A DNA stretch of 64,000 nt. Origin: Lithobates sylvaticus. Lineage: Eukaryota > Chordata > Amphibia > Anura > Ranidae. Shown here piece by piece: positions 22,720 to 35,073 of the stretch (positions are counted from its first letter, which is position 1; the number at the start of each line of letters is the position of its first letter). The notes below the pieces were generated by a model. The model saw only the letters and a program-made list of their open reading frames with translations, was not told the DNA's origin and did no database searches. The position numbers and the translations under genes are program-made. The stretch spans positions 594,948,661 through 595,012,660 of the forward strand of contig CM053026.1 in the NCBI GenBank assembly GCA_028564925.1. The letters run 5' to 3'.

Positions 22720-23443
22720 CATGTGGAGTATTTTGATTGCACTAAGTGGAAAATACTGGAGAATCACTGATCGACTGTTGGAGATTTTATACGCTTGTTT
22801 GCCTTACACAAGAGTGTGGGTAACAACATCTGGTGAGTGAGTTTCCTATGGGAGTGGACACATTTGAGCACAACGGTGTGGTGGAAGATTGATTGAAAAT
22901 TATTTTGTGAAGACACATTGCTTTGTTAAAGGAGCACCGTTCATCTTTTTTTCACTTTATTTTTCATGTTTCAATTTTTATGAACACTAATGAACACTGT
23001 GGCACATTTATGTTTACATATTTTTGCAAATTAATTTTTGACGTCACTATTCGATATTTTTATTGTGAAATATTTTCCCCATTAGGGTCACTGTGATTTA
23101 TTCACTCATCACGTGGGATTATTGTTTGTTTAGTTTGATTGTCATTGTTATATTTAGTATAGATTTTATTTATTAGAGCGCTACCTTTCAGGCTGCAGTC
23201 CATCCCGGATCACGTATTGGATACATAGATTGGACACTATGAGACCCCTCGGATTAAACATAGAATTGAACGTAAATTGCTTCATAGAGGATTTTTAATA
23301 AATGTAGGGGTTTCTTAAATATAATATTTTTAAATAAAATATACATTCCCTTCTTCAATATAATTTTAATTTCAATTTTAAATTTTTTATTATTATACTT
23401 GTTTTCATATATTGGAAATAATGTGAAAGCCTATCCAGCTATG
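22720..23443. other. Unassigned A/T-rich stretch, probably worn retroelement tail
   Basis: AT-rich text with GGAGCACCGTTCATC and TTAGAGCGCTACCTTTCAG words. It may be tail sequence of PLE-type elements; no coding remains. Confidence 0.35.
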
Positions 23444-23445
23444 TA

Positions 23446-23659
23446 CAGTGGTGTGAAAAAGTGTTTGCCCCCTTCCTCATTTCCTGTTCCTTTGCATGTT
23501 TGTCACACTTAAGTGTTTCGGAACATCAAACCTATTTAAACAATAGTCAAGGACAACACAAGTAAACACAAAATGCAATTTGTAAATGAAGGTGTTTATT
23601 ATTAAAGGTGAAAAAAAATCCAAACCATCATGGCCCTGTGTGAAAAAGTGATTGCCCCC
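23446..23659 (+). repeat. Left terminal inverted repeat of the Tc1 element
   Basis: 214 bp with an outer CAGTGGTGTGAAAAAGTG and an inner GTGTGAAAAAGTGATTGC. The two near-repeats inside each arm are the likely outer and inner transposase-binding sites (IR/DR arrangement). Confidence 0.9.
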
Positions 23660-23824
23660 CTTGTTAAAACATACTATAACTGTGGTTGTCCACACCTGAG
23701 TTCAATTTCTCTAGCCACACCCAGGCCTGATTATTGCCACACCTGTTCACAATCAAGGCATCACTTAAATAGGAGCTGCTTGACACAGTAAGGTCCACCA
23801 GAAGATCCTTAAAAGCTACACAAC

Positions 23825-24847
<1,023 letters not shown>

Positions 24848-24852
24848 GTTTA

Positions 24853-25067
24853 GGGGGCAATCACTTTTTCACACAGGGCCATGATGGTTTGGATTTTTTT
24901 TCACCTTTAATAATAAACACCTTCATTTACAAATTGCATTTTGTGTTTTACTTGTGTTGTCCTTGACTATTGTTTAAATTGGTTTGATGTTCCGAAACAC
25001 TTAAGTGTGACAAACATGCAAAGGAACAGGAAATGAGGAAGGGGGCAAACACTTTTTCACACCACTG
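24853..25067 (-). repeat. Right terminal inverted repeat of the Tc1 element
   Basis: Inverted partner of 23446-23659, with one substitution and one single-base length change noticed. Confidence 0.9.
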
Positions 25068-25244
25068 TATGCGGGTGAGCTGCAACATAGGAAGGGGATA
25101 GATATAGTGATAACATACATTAAAATTTATCTCTGTATACTAGAAACTGAGCTAATAAAAATGAGTTTCCACTAACATATGTAAAATATATGCCATGAAA
25201 AAGTTCAAACAAAAGAGGACATTTATTTATGTTGGGTAGCAAAT

Positions 25245-25760
25245 ATAATGATGGAGAAGTATATCCAATACAACTAGTAGTGGTGACGGTTTGGTGTGGC
25301 CGTTTTTATGTGATCATTTACTATTTGGGTTGGTCGGTAGCTAAGCAGTGGCACTCAGGACTTGCGTAACACAGTGTTGCTGACAGGCTATTTCCATTGG
25401 TAGTGGGGAGGATTACAGCGCCCGCCAGGCAATTTTGCAATTTCCGGGCGGAAGAATGGAACAGTTTAAAAGGTATGCCAGTAGTCAAATTGGCAATGCC
25501 GCCACTTCCAGTGACACGAAATTCGAAATTGGAATGAACGGAACACCTGCAAGGTATAGTAGGGGTATAAATAGAAGGGGGGAACAGGGACCCAGCAGCT
25601 TGGGACACATGCAACACAGAGGACACCTTCAGGGAAATATATGTTGACCTAGGTGGAACCTGCATACATGGCTGGATAAGCTTGATGTCGGCTTGTTGAC
25701 ACTGCAAAATGTGAGTGCAATATATTTTTAATAAACGCATTGAGAAATACTACACCATGA
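25245..25760 (+). repeat. Retroelement leader-like segment with TATA box
   Basis: GC-richer segment with a TATA box, then about 170 bases ending in AATAAACGCATTG (about 25728). The compact promoter-to-polyadenylation arrangement resembles the terminal regions of PLE or LTR-like elements, such as the segment at 59360-60780. Family not proven. Confidence 0.35.
25566..25573 (+). promoter_or_regulatory. TATA-box-like site
   Basis: GGGGTATAAATAGAAGG is a near-ideal TATA context in a GC-rich neighbourhood. Confidence 0.4.
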
Positions 25761-26893
25761 TAGTTCTACATGTTTTCTTATGAGTTTGAATATCCAGTGG
25801 TCTAACCCTTGGGGAGATTGATCGTTTTTTAAGGAGTGGTTATCCATCTAATGAACCAAAGGCGAGCTTTCAATTGATATCTGGTGAGTGGCCATTTCGC
25901 AAGGTGGTGGTGGCACTAAAGGGTGAATTTCACTGTGAAAGCAGGAATTACACAAGCGCGTCCAGAAGTCACCGATTGTTAGAGAAAAATCCTTTGTTTT
26001 TTTGGACTTTAAACGAAGGAGTTATATATATACATTCACATGCTTTATGTTTTTTTTTTGTGTTGGTGTATATTTACAGCAAAGCGGCACAGAAAGGCCA
26101 GTGGTGCATGCTGGAGAAGTGCATATATACTTAGGAGAATTGCCATGTGCTCAGTCTTCGTACAGCCTACATCCATGCTTGTCCTGGAGATGGGAATGCT
26201 CAAGTGTGGGAAAGGTTTGACTAGGCCTCAAGCCTAGATGAGGCCTCTCATGCTGATTGAGGAGGAGAACCAGAGATTCTGGATGTCTACTGGAGGTACC
26301 TGTTACTGGAAAGGACCTAAGGAGCAAGTCTGGTGTCTCTCCTACTGAAGATCTTATGTCTATCCTTATTCAGCTGTTCCTCCAATACCCAGTGTCAGTC
26401 TGTTCTCCTATTGATTCTGCATTGTGGAATACTGAAAGGGACTGGTGAGTCTGGAGTTCTGTTCTAATCTAGTTTTGCCATGGATGTTCTCAGCCCTATA
26501 CCTTCTGTCATTTATTGAGTTTTCCTTGAGTTTTCCAATAAAGCATCAAAAAATGTTCCTAAAATCACTGGCGCCAAACTTTTCTTTGATTGCACAGCCC
26601 TTCACTGGCCTAGGATGTGCCAAAGATCAAAATGTCAGCCTTCCCTGCCTTTGGGTGTCCATGCTATGCCTCTGGGGGTCAGGGGGTGCTGTACTTGTTT
26701 TTTTGGGAGTTTATTGTTGCTTAATGTACAAAAAAGAACTTGGATGTTATCCAATTACCCCAAAATTCACACAATAGAAGACTGTATGTATGTCAGAATA
26801 TTCTAAAAATCTCAGGTTGTTTGGTAAAACAGACCAAAGGTTATTCACTTTTAACTATTTTATTATAGTCCTGAAACATTTAATTTGAATAGC
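25761..26893. other. Unassigned stretch, no supported gene
   Basis: Several frames of 60-110 codons exist, but none has a family signature. CCAATAAAGCATC near 26537 could be a polyadenylation signal of a lost transcript or retroposon. Confidence 0.4.
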
Positions 26894-27304
26894 TTAAAGG
26901 TTAAGTTCCCCTTTACAGAAAATCTGTAAGGTGAACTTACACTGAACCCCCCCCCCCCCCCCGGGTCCAGCTGACCCTGCAATCACCCACTGTGACACAT
27001 CGGGTCGCCACTTCACAGGTGAGGGGATTTGAAATCCCTGTCGCTTGATCTCCTAAATGTACCTAGTAAATGTACGTATAGGAGGCATTCTAATTGGTTG
27101 GCCAGACCAATCAGAACCCACCTAGTACGTCTTGTCAGCACTGGAAAAGAGGAGAGAAAGCCTTGGGAATTTCAAATCCCTAGACCGCAAAAGCAGCAGC
27201 CTGATGTGTCACAGCGGGTGATCGCGGGACTTCAGGCTGGCAGGACTGGGGGGATGGGGAGGGGGGTCCAGTGTAGGTTCACCTTACAGATTTTCTTTAA
27301 TGTA
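26894..27304. mobile_element. TTAA-type TIR element with C/G-run
   Basis: AGAAAATCTGTAAGGTGAAC near the left end is the inverted partner of GTTCACCTTACAGATTTTCT at the right end, and TTAA is found at both edges (26894-26897, 27297-27300). A run of 16 C lies at 26947-26962 and a G-rich run sits at the mirror position (27248-27267). No coding capacity. Confidence 0.65.
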
Positions 27305-27401
27305 AAAGGAGCTCTATGTGTAATAAAGTGCCTAAATCTCAATCAATTGCCTTGTAACTTTATGCAGAACTTTGCAGTTCTTTTGTGTACATTAAACCAC
27401 A

Positions 27402-27834
27402 TTAAAGAGGGACGGTACCTGAAAAAAAAATTAAAAGCCAGCAGCTACAAATACTGCAGCTGCTGACATTTAATGAATGGACACTTACCTGTCACAGGTT
27501 CCAGCGATGTGGGCAGCAGAGGCCAATCAATCGATCGGCTCTCTGCTGCTGCCGGTGCCATTCTCAGTGAGGGAATCAGGAAGTGGCTTCACTTCCCGGT
27601 TCCCTACTGTGCATGCGCGAGTCGCGCAGCGCAATGAGAATCGTCAGCGTGCCAGGACAGGAAGTGTCGTAAACTCCCGTGGGAGTTTATGCCCGGAAGT
27701 GGGTGCAGATACCTGTCTTAGACAGGTATCTGCACCCCCCCCCTCCCCCCCCTGAAAGGTGCCAAATGTGACACCGGAGGGGGGGAGGGTTCCGAAAAGC
27801 GGGAGTTCCACTTTAGGGTGGAATCCCGCTTTAA
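27402..27834. mobile_element. TTAA element, nested 1 (AGCGGG.GTTCCAC family)
   Basis: Flanked by TTAA at 27402-27405 and 27831-27834. The right end GGGTGGAATCCCGCT resembles the AGCGGAGTTCCACCC ends at 14222. It contains AGCAGCTACA/TGCAGCTGCT pairs and a perfect short palindrome AGATACCTGTCT-TA-AGACAGGTATCT (about 27706-27733). Confidence 0.65.
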
Positions 27835-27846
27835 GCTCCCAAAAAA

Positions 27847-28339
27847 TTAAAGGGGTTGTAAACCCTCAATATTTTTCACCTTAATGCATTAAGGTAACCT
27901 GCTGTGATGCAGCAGCCCCCCAAAGCCCCCATTTTCCTTACCTGAACCCGGTCTTTCCAGCGACGGGGATGAGCACGAGCACACCAGCTCCAGACAGTGT
28001 CTCGGGCCCTGATTGGATAGATTGATAGCAGCACAGTCATTGGCTCCAGCTGCTGTCAATCAAATCTAATGACGCAGGAGCCGGTGGTGGGGCCGAATCT
28101 TGCTGTCTGCTTCAATAGACGCAGCAGCAGGACACGGAAGCGCACCCACAGGAGTTCCCCCGAGGGAGAGCGGCTCTCCAACTGGTCACTCGAGAAGTGG
28201 AGGAGCCAGAAGCACCACTGACGGACCCCAGAAGAGGAGAATCGGGGCCACTCTGTGCAAAACCAACTGCACAGATAAGGTAAGTATGACATGTTTGTTT
28301 AAAAAAATAAAAATGAATGAACCTTTACATATCCTTTAA
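27847..28339. mobile_element. TTAA element, nested 2 (AGGGGTTGTAAA family)
   Basis: Starts TTAAAGGGGTTGTAAACCC and ends TTTACATATCCTTTAA. The outer TTAA pair is 27847-27850 and 28336-28339. GC-rich middle, no coding capacity. Confidence 0.7.
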
Positions 28340-28448
28340 GCTAAATGTCATTCATTTCCATTGTGGGAAACCAAAATCCATAAAACTTTCAGAATAGGGT
28401 TGGGAAGATAAATATACTTTGGTTGTGCAAAGTTTCAAGGCTATAGAT

Positions 28449-29326
28449 TACCCACTTCAGCCCTGGAAGGATTTGCCCCCTTAATGACCAGGCCATTTTT
28501 TGCAATACGGCACTGCATCGATTTAACTGACAATTGTGCGGTCGTGTGACACTGTACTCAAACAAAATTGATGTCCTTATTTCCCCACAAATAGATATTT
28601 CTTTTGGTTGTATTTGCTCATCGCTGCAGTTTTTTTTTTTTTGCGCTATAAACAAAAAAAGAGCGACAATTTTGAAAAAAAAAACTATATTTTTTACTTT
28701 TTGCTATAATAAATATCCCAAAAAAAAATAATAATAATTTCTTCATCAGTTTAGACCAATATGTATTCTTCTATGTATTTTTGGTATAAAAAAACGCAAT
28801 AAATGTATATTGATTGGTTTGCGCAAAAGTTATAGCGTCTACAAAATAGGGAATAGATTTATGGCATTTTTATGGAATTTTTATTTTTTACTAGTAATGG
28901 CGGGGATCTGCAATTTTTAGCGGGACTGAAACATTGTGGCGGACAGATCGGACACTTTTTTTTTTGGGACCATTGACATTTATACAGCGATTAGAGCTAT
29001 AAAAATGCACTGATTACTGTGTAAATGTCACTGGCAAGGAAGGGGTTAATGGTAGGGGGCGATCAAGGGGCTAAATGTGTTCCCTAGGTGTGTTTCTAAC
29101 TGTGTGGGGATGGGACTGACTAGAGGAGGAGCCAGATCGATATTCCTACGTAGTAGGGACAGACAATCTGTCTCTCCTCCCGTGTCAGAACAGGGATTTG
29201 TGTGTTTACACACACAAATCCCCATTCTGGCTCTCGTGCCCGCGATCACAGGTGGCCCGCCGGCGATCGTGCCTACCGGCCATGCACATATGGTCCCTCA
29301 ACTTGCAGCGGGCACGCGCCAGCTAT
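28449..29326 (+). mobile_element. TTAA element, nested 3 (CCACTTCAGCCC family), right-truncated
   Basis: The left end CCACTTCAGCCCTGGAAGG is shared with 19798 and, more worn, with 38441. Internal landmarks TGCTATAATAAATATCCC, GCAAAAGTTATAGCGTCTAC and AATGGCGG also occur at 38480-38680. The expected AAGCGGTTAA right end is missing. A 14-bp hairpin, GGGATTTGTGTGT with its complement, lies at 29192-29222. Confidence 0.7.
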
Positions 29327-29398
29327 GGCTCACATGAAAAGATATAATAAAATATTTAGAAACATGTGAGGGGTGTACTCACTTTTGTGAGATATTGT
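29327..29398 (-). mobile_element. Tc1-type terminus fragment
   Basis: GGGGTGTACTCACTTTTGTG followed by AGATATTGTA is a typical outer end of a Tc1 transposon. It adjoins the truncation point of the preceding element. Confidence 0.7.
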
Positions 29399-29399
29399 A

Positions 29400-29793
29400 C
29401 CTCCTCTGTGCAGTGTTTTTTCACAGAGCAGCTCTGATCCTCCTCTTCTCAGTTCCCTCCCTGGTTCGTGCCAAGTGCCCCCACAGCAAGCAGCTTGCTA
29501 TAGGTCACTCGAGCCGAGCAGCAGCTCTGTGATGGAGCTATGGTTTCGGCCCCGCCCCCTCGCTCTCCTGATTAGCTACCTGACTTTGATTAATAGCAGC
29601 TTGCATCAATGGTGCCACCGCTGTGTTTCAGCCAATCAGGAAGGAGAATCCCAGATGGCCGAGGCACTCATGCACATGGCTGGATAGAGAGGGGGTTCAG
29701 GTAAGTATTAGGGGACCTGAGGGAAGTTGCTGCACACAGAATGTTTTTTATCTTTTGCATAGAATGCACCTTCTGCCTTTAAAATCACTTTAA
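29400..29793 (-). mobile_element. TTAA element fragment, left end missing
   Basis: The right end CACCTTCTGCCTTTAAAATC and TTAA at 29790-29793 run into the older repeat text ACCACATTAGGATCCCC. Related to the 27847 and 29822 elements by the CTTCTG/GCAGCAGCCCCCC words. Confidence 0.5.
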
Positions 29794-29821
29794 ACCACAT
29801 TAGGATCCCCAAAAAACAAGC

Positions 29822-30121
29822 TTAAAGGGACTGTAAAGTCAGAAGGTTTATTTTTTTTATCTTAATGCATCATATGCATTAAGATAAAAAGCCTTCTCTG
29901 TGCAGCAGCCCCCCTAACACTACCCCTGAGTCCCATCTAGATCAAGCAATGACATTGCAAGACCTCACAATTACAGGCATGACTCCTAGAGGCAGAGGCA
30001 TGATGGCATTTGTAGTTTCACCACAGCTGGAGTGCTGAGGTTGCCTAACCCTCACATAACAATGTAATACATGCATTTTTTGAATGAAATTTTTTTTTTT
30101 GTCCTGTCAAGGTTGCTTTAA
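29822..30121. mobile_element. TTAA element (AGGGACTGTAAAG family)
   Basis: TTAA at 29822-29825 and 30118-30121. It starts AGGGACTGTAAAGTCAGAAG and contains the hairpin TCTTAATGCAT...ATGCATTAAGA. It follows CCCCAAAAAACAAGC, the same host-repeat position hit by the element at 27847. Confidence 0.65.
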
Positions 30122-30487
30122 CTCTCTTCACCTGCAAGTCGAAGTTTATTCCTTTGATTTGTAGAAGAAAAACACAGAAAGTTACAATTGATACAATGTT
30201 TCAATGTCATTTTGTGATTGTTGCTAAACATTGCCAGGCTGCTTCTTTTTTTTGACAGCTCCTGCTGAATTGTTGGTACTGAGACAGGAAAGGGTCCCGG
30301 CAGCAAAGCAGAAGGACTGGATGTACTAGACACACTGGTGACATGTTTTTGGGCATGTCTAGTATGGCCAAAGTCTGCAACTAGTTAAAGATTGTAAAAA
30401 GAAATGGTTAAATGTGAATAACTTTTGGTGTGATTTGTCAAATGAGCTGAAATTTTCTGAATATGTTGGCATAGATAGAGTCTTCTA
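30122..30487. other. Unassigned stretch
   Basis: No feature that I can support. Confidence 0.4.
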
Positions 30488-30730
30488 TTGTGTGAAGTTT
30501 GAGGGAATTTGTCTTTTTTGTACGTTAAACCACATTAAACTCCCCAAAAAACAAGCTCAATGTCCCTAGTTTGCCTTGTGGAACACCGAAATACATGAAA
30601 TTTCTAGGATAGGTTTGGAAAGTTAAAAACTTAGGCTGTACAAAGTTTCAGGGCAATTGATTAAGGTTTAGACACTTTATTACACGTTAAGCTATTAAGC
30701 TATTTTCACATTAAATGTTTTAGTATATCC
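30488..30730 (-). repeat. Dispersed repeat (CTCAATCAATTGCCCTG family), uninterrupted inverted copy
   Basis: Contains ACCACATTAAACTCCCCAAA, CAAGCTCAATGTCCC, ATTTCTAGGATAGGTTTGG and CAGGGCAATTGATTAAGG. It acts as the reference for the broken copy at 27305-28448 and is inverted relative to 20177-20316. Confidence 0.7.
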
Positions 30731-30947
30731 CCTTAACAATAAAGATTTTTCAAAAGAAGAACCTTGTATGTTGAATTTCAATGGTAAAAGGACTTACACA
30801 AATATACTAAAATATAAATCTTTATGACAAATATAAAAAAATATATATTAATGGTGTGGTAAAATCACATGGGATCAAATCCTTCACAGATGTTAAGCAG
30901 TATATATTGATAATGACCAATTTAACTTTGCTGAATTCTCCAAGAGG

Positions 30948-30980
30948 TTGACGCGTTTCACATCACTAAGCTTCTTCAGG
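30948..30980 (-). ncRNA. Hammerhead-like motif in the left arm
   Basis: On the minus strand: CCTGAAGAAGCTTAGTGATG followed by TGAAACGCGTCAA. The CUGANGA and GAAAC blocks fit a hammerhead core with one extra A; the stem II region here is weak. Confidence 0.35.
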
Positions 30981-31637
30981 ACCTTTCATGCCTTGGCAGC
31001 AAAGTAAATCGGCCTAAACGACACTTGGGACATATAGCAAGGAGATGGTGATGAAAGGCGGATGTCAGGTAAACTTGCACACACAGCTGGGCATGAGTTA
31101 TAGGCGTTAACAAAACAAAGTAAGTCCAAACTTAAAAGGGCTTCAGCTAGTAGGGATAGACTAGGCCTGATGCCATGTCAAGAGGCCAGTAGATGTATCA
31201 TCAACTTCGCTTATATCCTGACATAAAATCATGATGGTGACAGGCTAGCGTAAAGGTACACCTCAGGTGTTGGGTGCATATAACTGGGGGAACCCTTAGT
31301 ATGTGTGGCTCCCCTGAATAGACTAAGTGGCCACTTGAAAACTGTGGATATCTATTGTTGTCATTGGACTTGGATATAAGCAAAGTTATGTCGCAGATGT
31401 GTATTCATACAAATTTCTGATACAACTACTGGCCTCTTGACATGGCATTAGGCCTAGTCTATTTCTACTAGCTGAAGCCCTTTTAAGTTTGGACTTATTT
31501 TGTTTTGTTAATGCCTATAACTCATGCCCAGCTATCGGTGCAAGTTCACCTGACATCCGCCTTTCATCACCATCGCCCTGCTATATCTCCCAAGCTTTGT
31601 TTAGGCTGATTTTCTTTGCCTCCAAGGCATAAAAGGT

Positions 31638-31670
31638 CCTGAAGAAGCTTAATGATGTGAAACGAGTCAA
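31638..31670 (+). ncRNA. Hammerhead-like motif in the right arm
   Basis: CCTGAAGAAGCTTAATGATG followed by TGAAACGAGTCAA, the inverted counterpart of 30948-30980, with one change in the terminal ACGCGT word. Confidence 0.35.
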
Positions 31671-31879
31671 CCTCTTGGACAGTTCAGCAAAGCTAAATTT
31701 GTCATTATCAATATACTGTATATGGCCTAATATCTGTGAGGGATTTGATCCCATGTGATTTTAACACACTATTAATATAATTTTTTTTATATTTGTAATA
31801 AAGATTTATATTTTAGTACTATATATTTGTGTTAGTCCTTTTCTCGTACCATTAAAGTCCAACAGACAAGGTAGCATAT

Positions 31880-32412
31880 ACAATTGTGACACAAGTCATA
31901 TTGTAATTGAATGTTATAAAAAATTACCTTTCCTTTTCAATGTGCAGCTCTGTAATTTTCTGTAAAATGCAAGCAATATGGCTATCTGGAGGTGTTCTGT
32001 ACATAGAGTGTGTACAGAACGCCCCCCAGAAACATAATTTCCTGCTTGTAGGATTGGCTCACTAATTTTCCCTGAAGTCTATACTAAGATACAAGTCAGA
32101 TTTTTGGCATCCCATGCAATGAAATTTAAATTTTTGGTAAGATACTCCCAATAGGAAATAATGTCTAAAGGGATGCAAACCCAGCAACTTTACTCATTAG
32201 TGCTCTAAATTCTGCAGCAGCTGGTTGATAATTACGGAACCACTCCAATTGGACTCACTAAGCACAGGTGCACAGAGGAACAAACAATGATTTCTTCAGA
32301 ATAACAAAAGATAGGAATCTGCAACAAAGTTTGTTAAAATCTTTGCAATGCACATAGATCACCCAGAGAGGGGAATGTCTTTTTTCTCAAAAAAATTGGA
32401 GTTACGCTTTAA
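31880..32412. mobile_element. Probable TTAA element, left end not found
   Basis: Ends AATTGGAGTTACGCTTTAA with TTAA at 32409-32412. It contains a 10-bp hairpin GTTCTGTACA...TGTACAGAAC near 31996-32020. The left terminus is uncertain. Confidence 0.35.
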
Positions 32413-32451
32413 AAATATAGGTCAGTAGTTTACTGGAGAGCTTACCATACA

Positions 32452-32939
32452 TAAAGGAGAAGTCCAACCTGAGCTCGTTTTGGTTGTACTTCTCCTGTGG
32501 TTCACAGAAGTGCAGTTTGTTCTGCACTCCTGTGACCCGTTTTCAGCAGAAGGCCGCTGTTGGCTGACATCACAGAGCCAGTTCAGGCTGTGGAAAGATC
32601 ACAACAATATGGTCGGGATTGGCCCACAGGCCTGGACCGACACCTGGCTTAGCCTCTCCCTCTCAGCGAGCTGCTGACAGCCTGAGCCATCTGCTTCCAT
32701 CCCCTCCACAGCTCAGTGCTCCAGTGAGCGGGGGGGGGGGGGGGCAGAGCAGACAGTGGTTGCTGACAGTCACCAGCTCTCTGCTCATGGAGCTCTGAGA
32801 ACCGAGCGATCAGCCATGTTTGTTTGCTCAGTTCTCAGTCTTAGACCCAGCGGAGGTCAGATGCAGCATTGGACTGATGTTGCATCCACCTAGGAAATAT
32901 GATTCTTGAAAAATAATAATTTCCATACTTCTCTTTTAA
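32452..32939. mobile_element. TTAA-type TIR element with a G15 run
   Basis: Left end TAAAGGAGAAGTCC and right end ACTTCTCTTTTAA form a short inverted pair. A run of 15 G lies at 32730-32744 in a GC-rich middle. No coding capacity. Confidence 0.55.
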
Positions 32940-34393
32940 ATATGTTTGTTTTATGAAAAATAGTAGTGAATAGATTTTTTTCTCTGCAGCAGGATGTAAT
33001 GCAGGAGTAGACAAAAGTGGAGGCTGGGGGCACTAGAAAAAAGATATGAAGTATATGTGCCTGGTAACCAAACCTAGCAATGTCACTGGCATAAAACATT
33101 TGCCTAAGGTGAAAAAACATAGAGGCCACATGCAGGAATGTAGAGTAGGTCGATCCAGGTGGATTTGAAGCTTCGAGCTGAGTTGTTTCTGCTTTCCAAA
33201 TCTGAACTAAAAGCAATCTAATAATTTAGGGCAACTCTAAAATATAATGAGAAGTTTCAATCCACCAAGAATTTTGACGGAATAATTAGATGTGGGCCCC
33301 ATTGTTGTTTTCTAGCAGGCTACAGAAAGTTTGACCCCCCCCCCTCCATTTTACTTTATAGAGAGAGGCCCCAGTTATATACAGACATATAGACTTTAGT
33401 TTGCATTGCAAACCTCCAGAAACGTAATGCCTCACCTGGATTTAAATAACTTTAGGCAACTAGTCCAAAACAGAAGAATGATATAATGTGCAGCGAGTTC
33501 ATTATTTAGATAGGTAAGGTATGCTAGAGTTATACATCCAGAGGGTTCTTGCATATCAGTATTTAGTCTTTATGTTTTGGCATTTTCAAATCAGACATAA
33601 ATATTCTTAGCAACACTTTTATTGAACTTGTATTGCTTCTTGTACAGTGTCTCCTTATACTATTGTTTATTCATGAGTGTTAGAAGCAATTTCTCTTCCA
33701 AACCTTTTATAGACACATTTGTGAATTTTAAGTCACAGGTGTTTTTCTGCTCAGTATTTATGCTTTCATGTCCCTCAATGAATTTTACATGATTTATTTT
33801 TTATGAATTTGATATAGTTTGGTATCTATTATTAATGTTCTGTCAGAAGTTGTGCAGAAATTCATTTTTAAACACTTACACTCAAAATGAAGTAATAAAT
33901 CAATAAATTAATACATAGGAAAATGAGAGAAATTTGTAGAACTACATACATAATTTGATTTGGAAGGCACATTTTGTCAATCTTATTTAAAAAGGCAGCA
34001 ATACCAAAATAAATTAGCATGTCAGTTATTAAATGGCAAACCAATTAATGCTCAGCTTGTGCACGTGGAACGGGATGGGATTTCAGCTCTTATGGACTGT
34101 GAAGTGAAGTTTTTCATGTTATTGCTTTTGTATCTGGGCCATTCTTTGTGTTTTACATGAGTGATGGCTAAAAGCAGTCCTGCATTTATCTTGAAGCTCA
34201 TTTAGGAGCAAAAACACCTCACTGCTCATGCTGTTGTCTCTCACACATCAGCAACAAAGCAGTATTGCTGCTCCATGAGTGACTTTCATTACTTTAGAAT
34301 AGTTTATATTGAGCGACAGAGGTGGGTGAAAGTCAGAAGGTAACAGGTTATGGTTATGCAATTTACCTTGTATTACTTTATAGCTTTATGAGC
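32940..34393. other. Unassigned, largely unique-looking stretch
   Basis: No repeat family or exon that I can name. 33990-34170 has words such as TTAGCATGTCAGTTATTAAA and AACCAATTAATGCTCAGC that look like homeodomain/POU-type sites, which hints at conserved noncoding DNA but does not show it. Confidence 0.4.
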
Positions 34394-35073
34394 TTAAAGT
34401 GGTTTTGAAGCCACTTATCATGGCACTACAATCCACTCTGTTAGGTAACAATATGTGCCCCACTGTATGTCCTTTATTAAGAAGAAAAAAAAGGGTATCT
34501 ACCTTATATCAAAGCGTCTCCTGGCGCTCACATGATCGCCTGCCTCTCTCCTCTCCCTGTCTGACAGCTACAGTGGGAGGGGCCGAGAGCTCCCACTGAT
34601 ATCAACCAGGAGGAGGGGAGGAGAGGAGCAGAGAGGCAGGCAGGTGGTCACGTAAGCACCGGGAGGCGCTCTGTAAAAAGGTAGAAGTCGGCTTTTTTTT
34701 AATAAAGGATATACAGTGGGTCACATATTGTTACCTAACAGAGTGGATTGTAGGGACATGACACTGTTATGATAGCACCAGGAAGGGAGGATCTGGGAGC
34801 AAATTGGCACTGACAGGCAGGGAAGGGGGAAGGGGAGGAGGACAGAGGAGAGCTACAGATGACAGAGGCACGTAAACTGACCACAGTATCAGGGCTCAGC
34901 AGCCATGATAAACCGTGGTCAATTTACAGGGGGGAAGGCAGAACCAGGCAGGATCAGCCAGGTATTTCAGGTGATACAAGGGGCCAGATTACATAGCACA
35001 AGCACTGTTCTTTATAACATGCTATAAAGGAATAGGGTCCTTTTTTTTTTGTTTAGGGTTACAAACACTTTAA
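34394..35073. mobile_element. TTAA element (AGTGGTTTTGAAGCC family)
   Basis: TTAA at 34394-34397 and 35070-35073; starts AGTGGTTTTGAAGCCAC and ends GGGTTACAAACACT. An inner inverted pair (CTACAATCCACTCTGTTAGG at 34427 and its complement at about 34733-34752) suggests a further foldback or nested pair. No coding capacity. Confidence 0.65.

Larger units (their letters stand above)
27305..28448. repeat. Older dispersed repeat broken up by TTAA insertions
   Basis: Pieces at 27305-27401, 27835-27846 and 28340-28448 line up with the uninterrupted relative at 30488-30730: TAAACCACATTAA, then CTCCCAAAAAA, then GCTAAATGTC with ATTGTGGGAAACCAAAATCC. The breaks fall at TTAA, where elements start and end. 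Confidence 0.7.
30785..31845. repeat. Large inverted repeat, about 425-bp arms
   Basis: 30785-31207 and 31423-31845 are inverted copies: AAATATAAATCTTTATGACA, ATCACATGGGATCAAATCC, GCTTCTTCAGGACCTTTCAT and AGGGCTTCAGCTAGTAGG all recur in reverse complement. The spacer is about 215 bp. The arms differ by scattered substitutions. Each arm has one copy of the hammerhead-like motif. A paired retroelement end (PLE-type) is the most likely origin; no coding text is present. Confidence 0.8.
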
